Shown here one piece after another: positions 17,321 to 26,600 of a stretch of 64,000 nucleotides of DNA; the stretch's first letter is position 1; the number at the start of each line of letters is the position of its first letter. This DNA comes from Flavimarina sp. Hel_I_48. GTDB lineage: Bacteria > Bacteroidota > Bacteroidia > Flavobacteriales > Flavobacteriaceae. Location of the stretch: the NCBI RefSeq assembly GCF_000733945.1, contig NZ_JPOL01000002.1, positions 3,597,001 to 3,661,000 on the forward strand. Reading direction: 5' to 3'. A program made the translations under genes and the position numbers. The notes beneath the pieces were generated by a model, which saw only the letters and a list, made by a program, of their open reading frames with translations, did no database searches and was not told where the DNA came from.

Positions 17321-18018
17321 AAACCCGTATTCTAAAACCAGAACTGATGGATGATCCACAGTTGGAAGAGTCAAAGCTTCATGCGGCTTTACAGGATGTG
17401 ACCCTGGTCAATAAATGGTTGGGTGGTCAGCAAATTACCTTAGACGGAATAGACTATTTTTTCAAGAAATACCCTCAAAAATCCTATACGATTGCTGATT
17501 TGGGCTGCGGAGATGGCGAAATACTTCGGAAAATGGCCGTTTTTTGCCAAAAAAAAGGTATAAATGCGAGTTTTGTAGGTTTTGACCTTAATGCGAAAAG
17601 TATCGTCCTTGCCCAAAAGCGGTCTATAGAGTTTCCTGAGATCAGTTTTAGGCAACAGGACATCCTAAAACTTGGCGAGAAAGAGGAAGTTTTTGATATC
17701 ATGACAAGTACCTTAACCATGCACCATTTTACAGATGAAGAAATCCTGAATTTCCTTCGCTTTTTTGAACAACGTTCCACTTTGGGATGGGTAATCAATG
17801 ATTTACAGCGAAGCCGGACGGCTGCGGTGCTTTTCCGCGCATTTAGCGGTGTATTTATGAAAACGAAAATTGCACGTTACGATGGCCTTGTTTCCATAGG
17901 GCGCGCATTCACAAAAAAAGAATTGATAATTTTCGCCACTAAGCTCGGTTTAGAGCATTATAAACTGAAATGGCGATGGGCTTTTAGATATTTATGGATA
18001 GTAGACAGCAAAGCGTAA
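17317..18018 (+). CDS. Class I SAM-dependent methyltransferase
   Basis: A 233-residue enzyme with motif I IADLGCGDGEILRKM (59-73), a following acidic strand FVGFDLNAKSIVLAQ and TSTLTMHHFTDEEILNFL as motif IV/V. It overlaps the FAD gene by 4 nt and the PKS by 25 nt, so it belongs to the same transcript. In comparable loci such an enzyme O- or C-methylates the polyketide ring. There is no membrane segment, unlike the isoprenylcysteine-type methyltransferases paired with Bacillus type III PKSs. Confidence 0.88.
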   Translation: MKTRILKPELMDDPQLEESKLHAALQDVTLVNKWLGGQQITLDGIDYFFKKYPQKSYTIADLGCGDGEILRKMAVFCQKKGINASFVGFDLNAKSIVLAQKRSIEFPEISFRQQDILKLGEKEEVFDIMTSTLTMHHFTDEEILNFLRFFEQRSTLGWVINDLQRSRTAAVLFRAFSGVFMKTKIARYDGLVSIGRAFTKKELIIFATKLGLEHYKLKWRWAFRYLWIVDSKA

Positions 18019-19067
18019 AAATTGTAGGGGTAACTAAAGAACTACCTCAATTTTCCCGGGAAACACCAGATATAATGCCGTTATTGGACGGTTGGTTGGT
18101 AAATAAAGACGAGCGTTTCAAACGAAAAGTAAAAAAGATTTTTGGCAATGCAGCGGTAGATAAGCGCTATAGTATCATGTCACCAGAGGAGGTTTTTTCT
18201 GCTACTTCTTTTGAGGAAAAGAATGACATTTATATACGAGAAGTCATAAAACTAGGGGAAAAGGTACTTGACAAAGCCCTAAAAAAAGTACAATGGAACG
18301 CTACGGATCTTGACTATATCATCACGGTGAGCTGCACTGGCATAATGATCCCTTCACTTGACGCTTATCTTATCAACAGCTTACAACTGCGTCAGGATGT
18401 GGTACGCTTGCCGGTAACTGAAATGGGTTGTGCAGCCGGAATTTCTGCAATGGTATATGCTAATGAGTTTTTAAAGGCCAATCCGGGTAAACGCGCTGCG
18501 ATCATTGCTGTTGAAAGCCCCACCGCAACGTTTCAGCTTGATGATTATTCCATGGCAAATGTGGTGAGTGCGGCTATCTTTGGAGATGGTGCTGCCTGTG
18601 CCTTACTTTCTTCTCACGAGGAAGATCACGGCCCACAGATTGTTGATACTGGGATGTATCATTTTTATGATGCGGAGCAGATGATGGGATTCAGTCTTAC
18701 GAATATGGGACTTAAAATGATACTTGATCCTGCTGTTCCCGATACTATTGCTGAACATTTCCCTATGATTATCCATCCGTTTTTAGAGAAAAACGCACTA
18801 AAAATTGAAGATATTGACCATTTAATTTTTCATCCTGGCGGAAAAAAAATTGTGCAAACGGTGGAAGCGCTTTTCGGTGAAATGGGTAAAAATATAGATA
18901 ACACTAAAGAGGTTCTTCGCCTGTACGGCAATATGAGCAGCGTTACCGTTTTGTACGTTTTAGAACGTTTTATGGAACGCGGCATGCAGCCGGGCGACCA
19001 CGGACTTATGTTGAGTTTTGGCCCTGGCTTTTCCGCGCAGCGGGTTTTACTGAAATCCCCTGATTGA
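17994..19067 (+). CDS. Type III polyketide synthase (chalcone synthase superfamily)
   Basis: A 357-residue thiolase-fold enzyme with the complete catalytic triad: Cys146 in EMGCAAGISAM, His280 in IFHPGGKKIV and Asn313 in YGNMSSVTVL. The GFGPG-like loop SFGPGFSAQR (341-350) is intact. It would extend a CoA or acyl starter with malonyl-CoA units and cyclise it to a pyrone, resorcinol or phloroglucinol. It overlaps the methyltransferase by 25 nt and is 55 nt from the FabI-like reductase. Similar FAD/methyltransferase/PKS groups occur in other flavobacteria; I know of no established product for them. Confidence 0.93.
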   Translation: MDSRQQSVKIVGVTKELPQFSRETPDIMPLLDGWLVNKDERFKRKVKKIFGNAAVDKRYSIMSPEEVFSATSFEEKNDIYIREVIKLGEKVLDKALKKVQWNATDLDYIITVSCTGIMIPSLDAYLINSLQLRQDVVRLPVTEMGCAAGISAMVYANEFLKANPGKRAAIIAVESPTATFQLDDYSMANVVSAAIFGDGAACALLSSHEEDHGPQIVDTGMYHFYDAEQMMGFSLTNMGLKMILDPAVPDTIAEHFPMIIHPFLEKNALKIEDIDHLIFHPGGKKIVQTVEALFGEMGKNIDNTKEVLRLYGNMSSVTVLYVLERFMERGMQPGDHGLMLSFGPGFSAQRVLLKSPD

Positions 19068-19122
19068 AAAAAGACGATTATAGGCTGTTTCTTATTACTT
19101 ATCATTTTATGGATTACTATTT

Positions 19123-19929
19123 ATGAGCACCAGAAATTTCAATACAGAAGAAAAAAATAATTACTGGGCACTTATTCTGGGAGGAAGTTCAGGATTGGGT
19201 CTTGCCTCTGCAAAAAAATTAGCTGCTCACGGTATGCATATTTGCATAGTACATAGAACACGGCGCAGCAAATTGGCCGTCTTTGAAGCAGAAAAACAAA
19301 GTATACGTTCTTATGGAAATCAGGTGACTGATTTTAACTGTGACGCCCTTGATCCTGTAGCGCGCGAGAAAATACTTGATTTTTTAAAAAAGGAAAAAGC
19401 ACGGGTTTATGTTTTATTGCACAGTATAGCAAAGGGAAATCTTAAACCAATATATTCAGAGGAAAAGGTTGAAAATACGCTTAATGGGAAGGATTTTTCA
19501 TTAACGGTAGATGCAATGGCGATAAGTCTATATGACTGGAGCAATGTTTTGAGGAATGCCGGGCTATTTTCTGATAAAGCCCGCATACTTTCATTTACCA
19601 GTATGGGCAGTCGCAAACCGCTTCCCAACTATGCCGCGGTTTCCACTGCAAAAGCTGCCCTGGAGGCGATCACGCGAAGTCTCGCTTACGAGTTGGCACC
19701 ACTGGGCATAACCGCAAACTGCATACAGGCCGGCGTAACAGATACCGAAAGTTTGCGTCTAATTCCCGGTAACGAACGTTTAAAGCAGGAAGCCCTAAAA
19801 TTAAATCCAAATAACCGCCTTACCACGCCAGAAGATGTTGCCGCGGTAGTGTATTTATTATCCCTGCCAGAGGCGCGGTGGATCAATGGGGCTATCATCC
19901 CGGTAGATGGTGGGGAGCACTTATTGTAG
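19123..19929 (+). CDS. FabI-like SDR (enoyl-ACP reductase family)
   Basis: A 268-residue short-chain dehydrogenase. The cofactor loop is GGSSGLG (20-26), and the catalytic residues are Tyr170 and Lys177 (NYAAVSTAK). This is the Tyr-x6-Lys spacing of FabI/FabL enoyl reductases rather than the Tyr-x3-Lys of typical SDRs. The C-terminal EAITRSLAYELAPLGITANC and WINGAIIPVDGGEHLL segments are standard. Placement after the PKS suggests a dedicated role in starter supply or in reducing a double bond. It could instead be a FabI paralogue with a general role. Confidence 0.85.
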   Translation: MSTRNFNTEEKNNYWALILGGSSGLGLASAKKLAAHGMHICIVHRTRRSKLAVFEAEKQSIRSYGNQVTDFNCDALDPVAREKILDFLKKEKARVYVLLHSIAKGNLKPIYSEEKVENTLNGKDFSLTVDAMAISLYDWSNVLRNAGLFSDKARILSFTSMGSRKPLPNYAAVSTAKAALEAITRSLAYELAPLGITANCIQAGVTDTESLRLIPGNERLKQEALKLNPNNRLTTPEDVAAVVYLLSLPEARWINGAIIPVDGGEHLL

Positions 19930-20051
19930 ATTACCTTCCCTATGGACAAATAATTTTACAAATAGCATTGTAATTTTCAGTCTTGTGTTAAGTGTTTAAG
20001 CGAAATTTTCTATTTTATATACCAATAGATAACCAGAATAATAAATGAATA

Positions 20052-21086
20052 ATGAGAATAGATTTAAGAAGTGATACCCTGACCCGTCCTACGCCAGCAA
20101 TGCTAGATGCTATGATGACCGCAAAAGTGGGGGATGATGTATATAAGGAAGATCCCACGGTAAATGCACTTGAAGAAAAAATAGCAGATCTTTTTGGCAT
20201 GGATTCCGCTTTATATTTTCCTACCGGAAGTATGACCAATCAAGCGGCTATTAAAATGCACACCCAGCCCGGTGAAGAACTTATTGCCGATAAATATGCC
20301 CATATTTATAATTATGAAGGGGGCGGTATCTCCTTTAACAGTGGAGTTTCCTGTAGGCTAGCCGATGGAAAGCGTGGAATGATCACTGCAGATCAGGTGA
20401 AAACGTGTATAAATCCGCCAGATTTCTATCATAGTCCGCTTACTTCCCTGGTCTGTCTTGAGAATACGACCAATAAAGGTGGCGGAGCATGTTATGATTT
20501 CAGTGAAATTTTAGAAATTAGAAAAGTGTGCGACGATCATGGCCTGGGCCTTCACCTTGACGGTGCGCGGCTTTGGAATGCGCTGGTAGCCACGGATGAA
20601 TCTCCTAAAGACTATGGGAAAGTTTTTGATACCATCTCGGTATGTCTTTCCAAAGGCTTGGGAGCTCCCATGGGTTCGGTTCTCGTAGGAAAGAAGGAAC
20701 TAATGAAAAAAGCGATGCGAGTACGCAAAGTCCTGGGTGGTGGTATGCGACAAGGTGGTTATATGGCCGCTGCCGGTATTTATGCAATTGATAACCACTG
20801 GCAGCGTATGGAGGAAGATCATCAACGCGCTAAAGAACTTTCTGAGCTATTGAATAAACATGAAGCGGTCGCTAGTGTTGATCCCGTGGAAACAAATATC
20901 CTTATATTCAATTTAAAGCAGGGTGTTGATGAAAGTTCTTTTTTAGAATCTTTAAAGAAAAATGATATTTATATCAGTAATCTTGGTCCTGGCAAACTAC
21001 GTATCGTGACACATTATGATTATACTCAGGAAATGCATGAAAAACTGCTTGATTTCTTTAAAAATCAAACGATTTTCGCTCAATAA
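20052..21086 (+). CDS. ltaE: Low-specificity L-threonine aldolase
   Basis: A 344-residue PLP enzyme of fold type I that cleaves L-threonine or allo-threonine to glycine and acetaldehyde. The N-terminus DLRSDTLTRPTPAMLDAM is diagnostic. HLDGARLWNALVA carries the PLP-contacting Asp, and the Schiff-base Lys is K201 in SVCLSKGLGAPMGSVLVG. The length is normal. It lies 30 nt upstream of the aspartic-protease-like gene, with which it may share a transcript despite no functional link. Confidence 0.94.
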   Translation: MRIDLRSDTLTRPTPAMLDAMMTAKVGDDVYKEDPTVNALEEKIADLFGMDSALYFPTGSMTNQAAIKMHTQPGEELIADKYAHIYNYEGGGISFNSGVSCRLADGKRGMITADQVKTCINPPDFYHSPLTSLVCLENTTNKGGGACYDFSEILEIRKVCDDHGLGLHLDGARLWNALVATDESPKDYGKVFDTISVCLSKGLGAPMGSVLVGKKELMKKAMRVRKVLGGGMRQGGYMAAAGIYAIDNHWQRMEEDHQRAKELSELLNKHEAVASVDPVETNILIFNLKQGVDESSFLESLKKNDIYISNLGPGKLRIVTHYDYTQEMHEKLLDFFKNQTIFAQ

Positions 21087-21116
21087 ATACTGTTTATTTA
21101 CCTAAAAAGCCATTTT

Positions 21117-21989
21117 ATGAGATTAAATATATCCCTACTACTTTTATTAATAGGTCCATTGATATATGCACAACAACTGGAAGAGCCCGTGATTGTTCCG
21201 TTTCAATTATCACCTAACGGACATATTATGATAAGTGCAAAAATAAATGGTGTGGAAGGCAATTTTATTTTTGATACAGGAGCCGGGTTACATTTATTGA
21301 CCAAAAAATTTGCGGATAAGGTTAAAAATTTAAATAAAACCCAACATTTTTATACAGGTCACCGCGCCACCGGTGAAGCATTGGAAATTGATTTATGGAA
21401 AGCCGAAAGTTTAACTATAGAAACATTGAACTTAAAGAATCAGATTGTTGCTGTATATGATATTGATTTTCCACTGGATGGATTAATTTCCCTCACGTCA
21501 TTTAAAGAGCGTGCGGTAACGATAGATTATAAGGAGAAACATCTTGTTTTAGAAACACAGAATTCGCTTGATAAACGCGAAAAAAAATCCGCTTTTCAAA
21601 TGCCTTTGCAGATTACTAATGTTCGGGATATCGAGATAGGTATTTCAACAGCAGTTGTGGTCAATGATAGTTTGGTACTTGATGTGGGATTAGATAGTGG
21701 TGCAGGCAATGATGTATATCGCTTTAACGCGCGTTATATGCCGATTTTAGGAGTTGATTCCACTACGATAGATAATCAGTTTAGGCCCAGTTATTTCAAC
21801 CCTGAAGAGGGAAATATGTATTATACAACAACACTATCAAACCTGAGCAATTCTGGCAAAAATGTGGATAAAAAACAATTTAAAGCTACCTTTATACAAG
21901 GATTGCTTTATGAGGGGATTATGAGTATTAACTGGATAGGTGAAGTACTTACCATTGATATCGCAAACAAAAGATTACTTGTTCAATAA
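21117..21989 (+). CDS. Secreted pepsin/retropepsin-like aspartic protease family protein
   Basis: A 290-residue protein with a Sec signal peptide (MRLNISLLLLLIGPLIYAQ). The first half has FIFDTGAGLHLLTK (51-64), the Asp-Thr-Gly catalytic motif. The second half has LDVGLDSGAGNDVYRF with Asp-Ser-Gly at 193-195, so both lobes of a pseudo-dimeric active site seem present in one chain. Bacterial proteins of this type are often annotated as aspartyl protease, with little biochemistry. It lies between the threonine aldolase (30 nt) and the Tat oxidoreductase (23 nt). Confidence 0.78.
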   Translation: MRLNISLLLLLIGPLIYAQQLEEPVIVPFQLSPNGHIMISAKINGVEGNFIFDTGAGLHLLTKKFADKVKNLNKTQHFYTGHRATGEALEIDLWKAESLTIETLNLKNQIVAVYDIDFPLDGLISLTSFKERAVTIDYKEKHLVLETQNSLDKREKKSAFQMPLQITNVRDIEIGISTAVVVNDSLVLDVGLDSGAGNDVYRFNARYMPILGVDSTTIDNQFRPSYFNPEEGNMYYTTTLSNLSNSGKNVDKKQFKATFIQGLLYEGIMSINWIGEVLTIDIANKRLLVQ

Positions 21990-22012
21990 ATCAATTATTA
22001 AAATTTCAAATT

Positions 22013-23365
22013 ATGGTCAATAATAGACGTCATTTTATTAAAAAAAGCGCTGCTGGGGTATTGGGCGGCAGCCTTTCTTTCTTTTTTCCAATGGAACTTA
22101 TAGCCGCAATGCGGAAAAATGTAAGTCCTAATGATCGTATACAGGTTGGTTTAATAGGATGTAAAGGTATGGGTTTTTCTGATTTAAGTTCTATGCTGAA
22201 AATCAACGAAATCGATGTCGTTGCGCTTTGTGACATAGACGATAGTGTACTTGCAGAACGAACTAAGGATCTTGAAAAAGCAGGCATAAAACCGCCTAAA
22301 AAGTATAAAGATTACCGAAAATTATTAGAAGATCAAGATATTGATGTTGTCATCATTGGTACTCCAGACCATTGGCATTGTTTGCAGCTTATGGATGCCC
22401 TTGAAGCAGGTAAAGATGTGTATTGTGAGAAACCCATCGCAAATACCATTGAAGAAAGTATGCTCATGCGGCAAAAAGTCAATGGTAGTGATAAAATCGT
22501 GCAAATAGGGCAGTGGCAAAGGAGCCAGCCCCATTTTAGGGAAGCTATAGATTACGTCCATTCGGGAAAATTGGGGAATATTCGGTTGGCAAAAGCATGG
22601 GCGTATCAAGGTTGGATGCAATCCATTCCTGTACTTCCAGATGCGCCCGTTCCTCAAGGGGTAGACTACGATATGTGGCTTGGTCCCGCTCAGCAGCGTC
22701 CATTTAATCCCAACAGATTTCATTTTAACTTTAGATGGTTTTGGGACTATGCCGGTGGTCTCATGACAGATTGGGGCGTCCATCTGCTTGATTATGCGCT
22801 ATATGGTATGAAGGCCGGAACGCCAAAATCTGTTATGGCCATGGGAGGTAAATTCGCGTACCCAGATGATGCCGCTCAAACCCCAGATAGTTTGCAGACT
22901 GTTTTTGAATATGATGATTTTTCTATTTTATGGGAGCATGCCACGGGTATAGATAACGGTAATTATGGGCGTGATCACGGGATTTCATTTATTGGCAACA
23001 ATGGTACTTTAGTTTTAGATAGGAACGGTTGGGAAGTAATCCCAGAAGTAGGTCACGATAGTTGGAACAAATTAAAAGATCAACCAAAACTAGAGCGTAT
23101 TCCTCTTCAAAAAAGTTCGGCCAGCGGGCTTGACTTGCATACAGTAAACTTTATTGATGCAGTTCAAAGTAGAGATGCTTCTAGCCTCAACGCACCTATT
23201 CAAGTAGGTTATGACGCAGCACTCATAAGCCACTTTGGCAATGTTGCCTATAGGACAGGAGATAGATTGTACTGGGATACGGCCAAGAAGCGTTTCACTG
23301 ACAACGAGGCCAATAAATATGTCAAAGCCAAGTACCATAATGGATGGGAGTTACCTAAAATTTAA
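22013..23365 (+). CDS. Tat-exported Gfo/Idh/MocA family oxidoreductase
   Basis: A 450-residue protein. NRRHFIKKSAAGVLGG (4-19) is a twin-arginine signal, so the cofactor-bound enzyme should be exported folded. The Rossmann part has VGLIGCKGMG and VALCDID, then VIIGTPDHWHCLQLMDALEAG and YCEKPIANT, the family's catalytic Lys motif. WFWDYAGGLMTDWGVHLLD is the second-domain signature. Such Bacteroidota proteins act on sugars or cyclitols at the periplasmic face. It ends the 20-23 kb run and is followed by a long hairpin. Confidence 0.9.
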   Translation: MVNNRRHFIKKSAAGVLGGSLSFFFPMELIAAMRKNVSPNDRIQVGLIGCKGMGFSDLSSMLKINEIDVVALCDIDDSVLAERTKDLEKAGIKPPKKYKDYRKLLEDQDIDVVIIGTPDHWHCLQLMDALEAGKDVYCEKPIANTIEESMLMRQKVNGSDKIVQIGQWQRSQPHFREAIDYVHSGKLGNIRLAKAWAYQGWMQSIPVLPDAPVPQGVDYDMWLGPAQQRPFNPNRFHFNFRWFWDYAGGLMTDWGVHLLDYALYGMKAGTPKSVMAMGGKFAYPDDAAQTPDSLQTVFEYDDFSILWEHATGIDNGNYGRDHGISFIGNNGTLVLDRNGWEVIPEVGHDSWNKLKDQPKLERIPLQKSSASGLDLHTVNFIDAVQSRDASSLNAPIQVGYDAALISHFGNVAYRTGDRLYWDTAKKRFTDNEANKYVKAKYHNGWELPKI

Positions 23366-23567
23366 ATAATTCGCTTATTCCGTCAAAAATCAGGAATTAT
23401 ATATAGCAAAATAAAGAAGACTTATTCCTTTTCTCACGTATGTGTTGAGAGTATATGTCTTAAATAATATAGATGTACTGCTAAGGCGCTATAGTTTGCT
23501 TGCGGTATAGTGTTATACCTATATTATAGAAATTGGGACGCTTCGGTTTTGTTCCGTAAACTTCTAA

Positions 23568-23617
23568 ATAATAGAATCCCGGATTAAAACATTTGTTTTA
23601 ATCCGGGATTCTATTAT
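23568..23617. terminator. Perfect 23-bp hairpin between convergent genes
   Basis: Arms at 23568-23590 and 23595-23617 are fully complementary with a 4-nt loop. The core is GAATCCCGGATTAAAAC pairing with GTTTTAATCCGGGATTC. It lies between the convergent oxidoreductase and malectin genes. There is no clean T-run on either side, so it may act as a 3'-end stabiliser or processing site as well as a terminator. Confidence 0.6.
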
Positions 23618-23624
23618 AAAAATA

Positions 23625-23641
23625 TTTCCGTTTAACGGAAA
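23625..23641 (-). terminator. Short hairpin after the malectin/kelch gene
   Basis: TTTCCGT / ACGGAAA (23625-23631 and 23635-23641) with a TTA loop, 9 nt beyond the malectin gene stop on the minus strand. Stability is modest and there is no long T-run, so it is weak as a stand-alone terminator. Confidence 0.35.
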
Positions 23642-23650
23642 CCCTGACTA

Positions 23651-26600
23651 TTAGTTTTTAATAAACTTGATTACTTTCTTAGAAGATGCATCTTTTACAA
23701 TCTCAACAAAATAAATACCCGTCTGTAGAGAACTCGTTTCAAGAGTATATGAGGTATCAAAGGCGTTATATTTTTTAGAAATCAATGTTGCCCCGTTTAT
23801 ATTTTTGACAGCTATCTCTAGGGAACGCTCCGTATCACCAATTCCTGTAAGGGTAATATTATCTTTAGTGGGATTTGGATATACTGTAATGGATTCCCCA
23901 AAACGATCTCCATTAGAAAGATTTGCATCTTCTTCAATAGTACTTAGCGTTGTTTCTGGCTCTATGCGCAAGAAGCGTGTATTATCCCTTAGATCTGATT
24001 CGCTATAACCACCATTTGCTACTATTAATTTATCATCAAAAATTCCCGCTACAGGAGCCAATAGTCGTTCTGGGAGTTCGCAACGCTGCGTCCATTGATC
24101 AATAGCTGGATCGTATTCTGTAATATCATCGAAAAAGAAAATACCGCGACGACCTCCTATAATTATAATTTTACCATTATGGACAAGGGTACACGGTTCA
24201 AAATGAGAACGGTCTGCGAATAAATTTCGTTTCCGTGTCCAGGTATCAGTTGCAGGATCATAAACATGAAGGTAGCGCAAGTACTGTTTTTCATAATCGT
24301 GGCCGTATTGACCACCAATTGCATAAATAAGACCATTAACAGTAGCCGCGCTCAAGTGGTTTCGTCCATAAGGTAATGGAGCAGCAGGAATCCAACCTGC
24401 GGCAAGATTTTCGGGGTCTAGTACGTAGTGTTCATCAACATCTGTGGTACGATCTGGTAAAAGGCCACCAAAGAAATGGATTTTACCATTTGCATATGCT
24501 GCAGCACCTGATCCACGCGGTGCGGGTAGGGATGGTCCTGCCCTCCAGGAATCCGTTGAGGTACTGTAGATTTGAACCTTAGCTGTTGCGACACCTGGAT
24601 TGTTACCAATAAAACCGCCTATAAGCCAAACATCGTCATTAACTTGGGCTTTCCCCATATGAGTTGCGGGAAATGGCATAGGAGCACCTGTAGTCCAAGT
24701 ATTATTTTTCACATCGTAAATTTCAGTCACACCCGTAATAATAAAATTATCGAGAAAACCTGCAAACGAGTATAATTTATCTCCTACAGTAGCAGATTGT
24801 GCTTCAAGCTTTTTTAGTTTACTGGGAGCTAATTCTGTCCATGCACAAGGATCTTGTCCCTCTTCACCAAGTTCACCATTGCCGTATAACTGAATACCGC
24901 AAAGTTGGGGTCTGTTTACAGTGGCGCCAAAATTTAAATTGAGTTCGCCATCGCTTACATTGACAGTATATGTTCGCGTGAGGGCAGTTCCCGTGCCCAC
25001 TTCTTTGGTAATATCAAAACCTTCAATTGCACTCTCGTTCTCTAGTTTGTAATTGAAAACACGTTTTCCTATTCCGCCTGGCCCACTTTTAGGAGCACCA
25101 AACCACAATTCAGCGAAATGCAATTTGACCTGATAGGTACCATTAGTTACTGGAAATGCATAGCTAAAATTGCCCTGATCATTGTTTGTGCTACGTTCAG
25201 ATTTATAAAGTGCCTGTATATTCGTGTTTTTGATTTCGTTAAAGGTAGTAGTGCTGGTTTTGGAAGAGCCCGTAGTGTATGCATCCTTCTGAAATACAGT
25301 ACCGTTTAGGGTTAAGCTAGGACCCCCTACATTAAAGCTAGCCATTAGTGGAAATTCATCTTCCTTACGCTCATTTTCTTTGAAAACTTCGATCGCCGCA
25401 ATTTTTGGACGATCTTTAGAGGCACTAAAGTCAATGTTTAGAATCCCGTCTTTAACAGATGTACTATATGTTTTTATTGAAGCTGTCATAGTACCCAACT
25501 CCTTGATCATATCTAAATCTACCAGTTTAGCTTTATTTTCAACATTTACACTGAAGATGCGTTTGTTTACGCCTCCTGAGCCACCACCCGGAACACCCCA
25601 GTAGATTTCGGCAAAATGGAGCGCAACACGATATTCTCCATTTTTTACCGGTATGGCGTAGCCAAAACTTCCCTTATCAACACCTGCTGAACGCTCAGAT
25701 TTGTAAAGTTCGTCTTCCGTAGTATTTTTGATATCTTCAATTTGTTGATTTTCAAATACTGAGGTTTTCCCCGTAAAGTAAGTATCGGCAAGAAAATTTT
25801 TTCCATTTACAACGAGGGCAGAGCTTCCGGCATTTATACGAGTTACCGCTGTATCATCAACCGGATCTACTTTGATGATCTCGATGGCAGAAATTTTAGG
25901 TTCGTCTTTTGTGGATGTGAGATCTATGTTTAACTTACCATCTCTAACATTTACGCTATAAGATTTGATTAGAGCGGTTTCTGAACCCACTTCTCTTATA
26001 ATATCCAGGTCTGACAACCTCTTTTGATTTTCAATGGAAATATTGATGAGCCGTTTTCCTTTGCCTCCTGAGCCACCTCCCGTTGCGCCCCAGTAAATTT
26101 CGGCAAAATGGCATTTAACTTTATAGTTGCCATTTTCAACAGGGATAGTATAGGAAAATCCACCACTGCCGGTACCTGTAGATCGCTCTGACCTGTAGAT
26201 TGCATCTTTCTCAGTATCATGTATGGCAGGAATACCATAATTTGTATACTTTCTTCCACCATTAAAATAGCTATCTGCACTAAAGCTCATACCATCAATT
26301 TCGATTTGCGGTCCGCCCGTATTGATACGTATTGCTTCTGGTTCATTAGCCTCTGGTTCTTCAATAATTTCCAGTGCAGAAAGTTTAGGTTGGTCTTTAG
26401 AGCCGATAAAATCTATATTGAGGATACCATCTCGTACAGTGACCAAATATTCTTTTTGCAGGGCATTCATAGTTCCCACTTCTTTAATGATATCAAGACT
26501 GTTGAGAACTTTTTGGTTTTCTAAGGTTGCGCTAAAAACACGTTTGCCATTGCCACCAGAACCGCCGTTTGTGGATCCCCAATAAATTTCAGCGAAATGA

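Noticed and set aside
22325..22783. 152-codon frame opposite the Gfo/Idh/MocA gene
   Set aside because: Shadow of a well-supported coding frame; no motif of its own.
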